Shown here piece after piece: positions 4,331 to 5,714 of a stretch of 5,714 bases of DNA. How positions within the stretch are numbered: position 1 is the first letter of the stretch; every line of letters starts with the position of its first letter. Origin of the DNA: Candidatus Methanomethylophilaceae archaeon (lineage in GTDB: Archaea; Thermoplasmatota; Thermoplasmata; Methanomassiliicoccales; Methanomethylophilaceae); the NCBI GenBank assembly GCA_013329105.1, contig DUKW01000136.1:1-5714 (forward strand). Reading direction: 5' to 3'. The translations under genes and the position numbers were made by a program. The notes under the pieces were generated by a model that made no database searches, was not told where the DNA came from, and saw nothing but the letters and a program-made list of their open reading frames with translations.

Positions 4331-4527
4331 CTTGTTTACACCCTATTTTAGCGATAACCTTTGAATCTCGTACTGTGAATCGTTGGTATTAGATATTCTA
4401 AATTGAATACTATCATAAGTAACCTTAAAGAAATGGTGCCGTGATGCAACGATCGAACAAGACGTTTCATGGCCATCATTTTGCTAGGAAATAATAGTAT
4501 TTCAAAATATATAGAAGTGGTGTTGGT
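4331..4527. promoter_or_regulatory. Divergent spacer with several inverted repeats
   Basis: This AT-rich spacer of about 200 bp separates the divergent redox and DUF6951-like genes and holds no gene I would call. It contains TTAGA-TAT-TCTAA (4389-4401), a longer-range pair ATCGTTG (4379-4385) with CAACGAT (4447-4453), and GAAATA-ATAG-TATTTC (4488-4503). The last overlaps the likely TATA region of the plus-strand gene. A 16-codon frame at 4444-4494 is noted but unsupported. Confidence 0.4.
4488..4503. repeat. Inverted repeat in the promoter of the DUF6951-like gene
   Basis: GAAATA (4488-4493) and TATTTC (4498-4503) are exact reverse complements around ATAG, 25-40 bp before ATG 4528. The position over a TATA-like AATAATAG suits an operator. 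AT-rich sequence makes chance palindromes common, so this is tentative. Confidence 0.35.
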
Positions 4528-4854
4528 ATGGCAACAGTAAAAGTGAACGCAACATTGTGTGACCGTACTCATTACGTCAAGGTAACGATGAGGGATGATG
4601 GCATTATGGACGTTGATATTGTTTCTGATTGTGAAAAGGTAAAAGAATACGGTGATCAGCTTGGCACCCTCAGCATGGCTGACTTAGGAAATATAACCAT
4701 GAGCCGAATCATGGATCCACGTATTGTGGAACATTTAACGCCAACATGCCTTGCCCCTGTAGCGGTTTTTAATGCCGCATGGTTGGAAAGCGGTCTGATG
4801 TCTCGTTCTCTGGCGCTGAAGGTAGCTGAGGAATCAATAGAATTTATAGAGTGA
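4528..4854 (+). CDS. DUF6951-like three-cysteine protein, 108 aa
   Basis: This is a small soluble protein of unknown function. Its pattern matches what I recall of DUF6951, seen mainly in methanogenic and other anaerobic archaea. An N-terminal strand with VNATLC (Cys11) is followed by strands TVKV and DVDIVSDC (Cys35), a helix KVKEYGDQL, and a C-terminal TPTCLAPVAVFNAAWLESGL segment (Cys74). Relatives share the three cysteines and the C-x-P-A-x-x-x-A-x-x-x-E-x-G-L signature. Three invariant cysteines suggest metal, Fe-S or redox chemistry, but that is inference and no role is known to me. ATG 4528 is preceded by GTGGTG (4517-4522) at five bases, a fair ribosome site. The gene is divergent from the thioredoxin-like gene, which may be relevant to thiol chemistry. 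Confidence 0.75.
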   Translation: MATVKVNATLCDRTHYVKVTMRDDGIMDVDIVSDCEKVKEYGDQLGTLSMADLGNITMSRIMDPRIVEHLTPTCLAPVAVFNAAWLESGLMSRSLALKVAEESIEFIE

Positions 4855-4876
4855 TCTTTTAGGATCGTGAATGCGT

Positions 4877-4896
4877 CTTGTTTTATTTATTTCGTT
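4877..4896 (+). terminator. T-rich terminator after the DUF6951-like gene
   Basis: CTTGTTTTATTTATTTCGTT begins 23 bases after the stop codon and is rich in T, matching hairpin-independent archaeal terminators. A weak GATC...GATC hairpin (4853-4866) precedes it. Confidence 0.45.
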
Positions 4897-4935
4897 ATGA
4901 TAATGATATTGGTTTTGGAATTCTTTGACTAGGAC

Positions 4936-4966
4936 ATGCTATTAACCGCGTATGAATAGCATTCAT
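4936..4966 (-). terminator. Hairpin region after the PHP-domain gene
   Basis: ATGCTATT (4936-4943) and AATAGCAT (4955-4962) form a perfect eight-pair stem with an 11-base loop, starting four bases past the minus-strand stop codon. An overlapping alternative, ATGAAT (4952-4957) with ATTCAT (4961-4966), uses the same bases and excludes the first. No strong T-run follows on the minus strand, so it may mark an mRNA 3' end or stabilise it rather than terminate. Confidence 0.45.
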
Positions 4967-5714
4967 CAGTGTTTATATTCCCTTACTAGGTCCTCGTTGA
5001 CAGTTATCTCTAAAGGCTTAAGGTCGACGGAGGGCGAAGAGGGGGCTGATGATATTGACAGGATCTTTTCTTTGGAACGTCTGGCAAACCAATGTTGACT
5101 TGCTATAGTTGCTAAATAAGGAACCGGCGGCAAAAGGAAAAAGAAGGAACCTATTAGGTTTACGAATTTTTTGGAGAATGGTGTGGCCATTATTTTTCGC
5201 TCTACCGGATCGTCGGTGTCATGCGGACGTATGAGTCCTAGTATAGAGCGTATTATCTGCATGTCAGCCTGCATGATAACACCAATACTCCAGTCTATGG
5301 CTTTGTCCATGGGGACAGAGTACCCACGGGCATAGCATTCATGTTTCAGTATAGCCTTTCGCAAGTCCTCCTCGCCAGAACCACGATATTCTGTCCATGC
5401 ATGCCCCATCGTAGGTAATGAATGGGCGTCACTGGCACCCAGTGTCGCCCAGCGGCCACTGTACATCTCAGCAATGCAGCGGGCATGGTTGTTTGTCCAT
5501 GAATCTATGTGGCCGGCGTTCTGAGTCTCGATAGCGTCTATGTCGAGTTCGAATATCATCTCTTGAAGTGAATGTATGTGAAGACTGAAAGGGTGTGGGG
5601 CGACCACCAATCCTCCTTGAGAACGGATGGCATCAATAGTCTCGGCGGCACTCATTCCAGGCGGTATCTCTTCATTCAGCCATAGACCTAAGATCTCCCC
5701 ATCACTGCTTGTTA
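4966..5714 (-). CDS. PHP-domain metal-dependent phosphoesterase with hydrophobic C-terminal segment, 5' end missing
   Basis: The visible 248 residues are the C-terminal part of a PHP-fold hydrolase. The frame is open to the window edge, so the start lies outside; the internal ATG at 5655 is not the start. The EILGLWLNEEIPPGMSAAETI segment (visible 6-26) follows the usual PHP Glu metal ligand, here Glu6 in SSDGEILG. Metal-site positions continue with His40 in APHPF and Asp95/His97 in GASDAHS. PHP enzymes hydrolyse phosphate esters with two or three metal ions; relatives include nucleotide phosphatases of the TrpH/YciV type and histidinol phosphatases, so the substrate is undefined. After the fold, ~182-205 is hydrophobic (FVNLIGSFFFLLPPVPYLATIA), flanked by Lys/Arg, then a polar tail of ~43 residues. 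This suggests membrane attachment. The first metal motif is outside the window. Confidence 0.85.
   Translation of the reverse strand, partial: TSSDGEILGLWLNEEIPPGMSAAETIDAIRSQGGLVVAPHPFSLHIHSLQEMIFELDIDAIETQNAGHIDSWTNNHARCIAEMYSGRWATLGASDAHSLPTMGHAWTEYRGSGEEDLRKAILKHECYARGYSVPMDKAIDWSIGVIMQADMQIIRSILGLIRPHDTDDPVERKIMATPFSKKFVNLIGSFFFLLPPVPYLATIASQHWFARRSKEKILSISSAPSSPSVDLKPLEITVNEDLVREYKH

Noticed and set aside
4348..4572. Minus-strand 74-codon frame across the divergent spacer
   Set aside because: It starts inside the DUF6951-like gene on the opposite strand and spans its promoter; its composition is Ser/His/Cys-rich shadow type.
1..5714. Mobile element, CRISPR array, toxin-antitoxin or defence module
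   Set aside because: I saw no transposase, integrase, direct terminal repeats, regularly spaced repeats or paired small genes of such type. The layout is that of core chromosomal genes.

Overview
The window looks like ordinary chromosomal DNA from a euryarchaeon, most likely of the Thermoplasmatota/Methanomassiliicoccales kind (inference; no 16S rRNA or methanogenesis gene is present to confirm it). The case for archaea rests on five things. TATA-type promoters sit about 27 bp from several start codons. Some genes look leaderless while others carry a GGTGA Shine-Dalgarno. There is a short archaeal parvulin and a long FKBP26-type isomerase. An ACT-only protein of archaeal type is present. A T-run with no hairpin acts as the likely terminator after argD. 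No mobile element, CRISPR array, integrase or prophage signature was found.

Layout, left to right. Positions 1-300 (+) hold the 3' end of an acetylornithine-type class III aminotransferase, followed by a T9 tract. Positions 382-1071 (+) encode a protein with two ACT-like units and no catalytic domain. Positions 1072-1388 have no gene I can support. A tRNA-Thr(TGT) with encoded CCA lies at 1389-1465 (-). A 246-residue FKBP-type isomerase follows at 1624-2364 (+), then tRNA-Arg(CCT) at 2411-2488 (+), also with encoded CCA. A tiny protein with one C-terminal membrane helix lies at 2495-2686 (-), divergent from an unrecognised helical 194-residue protein at 2774-3358 (+). That protein converges, with the two stop codons interlocked, on a stand-alone COG3323/NIF3-insert-like protein at 3355-3702 (-). 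Divergent from the latter is a 93-residue parvulin at 3782-4063 (+), which converges on a MTH895/TM0996-type small thioredoxin at 4082-4321 (-). A 206-bp divergent spacer leads to a three-cysteine DUF6951-like protein at 4528-4854 (+). The window ends inside a PHP-domain phosphoesterase with a hydrophobic C-terminal segment at 4966-5714 (-).

Functionally this is a run of mostly single-gene transcription units rather than an operon. The one loose theme is protein folding and redox: two unrelated peptidyl-prolyl isomerases and a CxxC redox protein lie within about 2.7 kb. I see no convincing new multi-gene system. The best leads are the unknown helical protein, the tail-anchored microprotein, the DUF6951-like protein, the membrane-tethered PHP protein, and the structured spacers.
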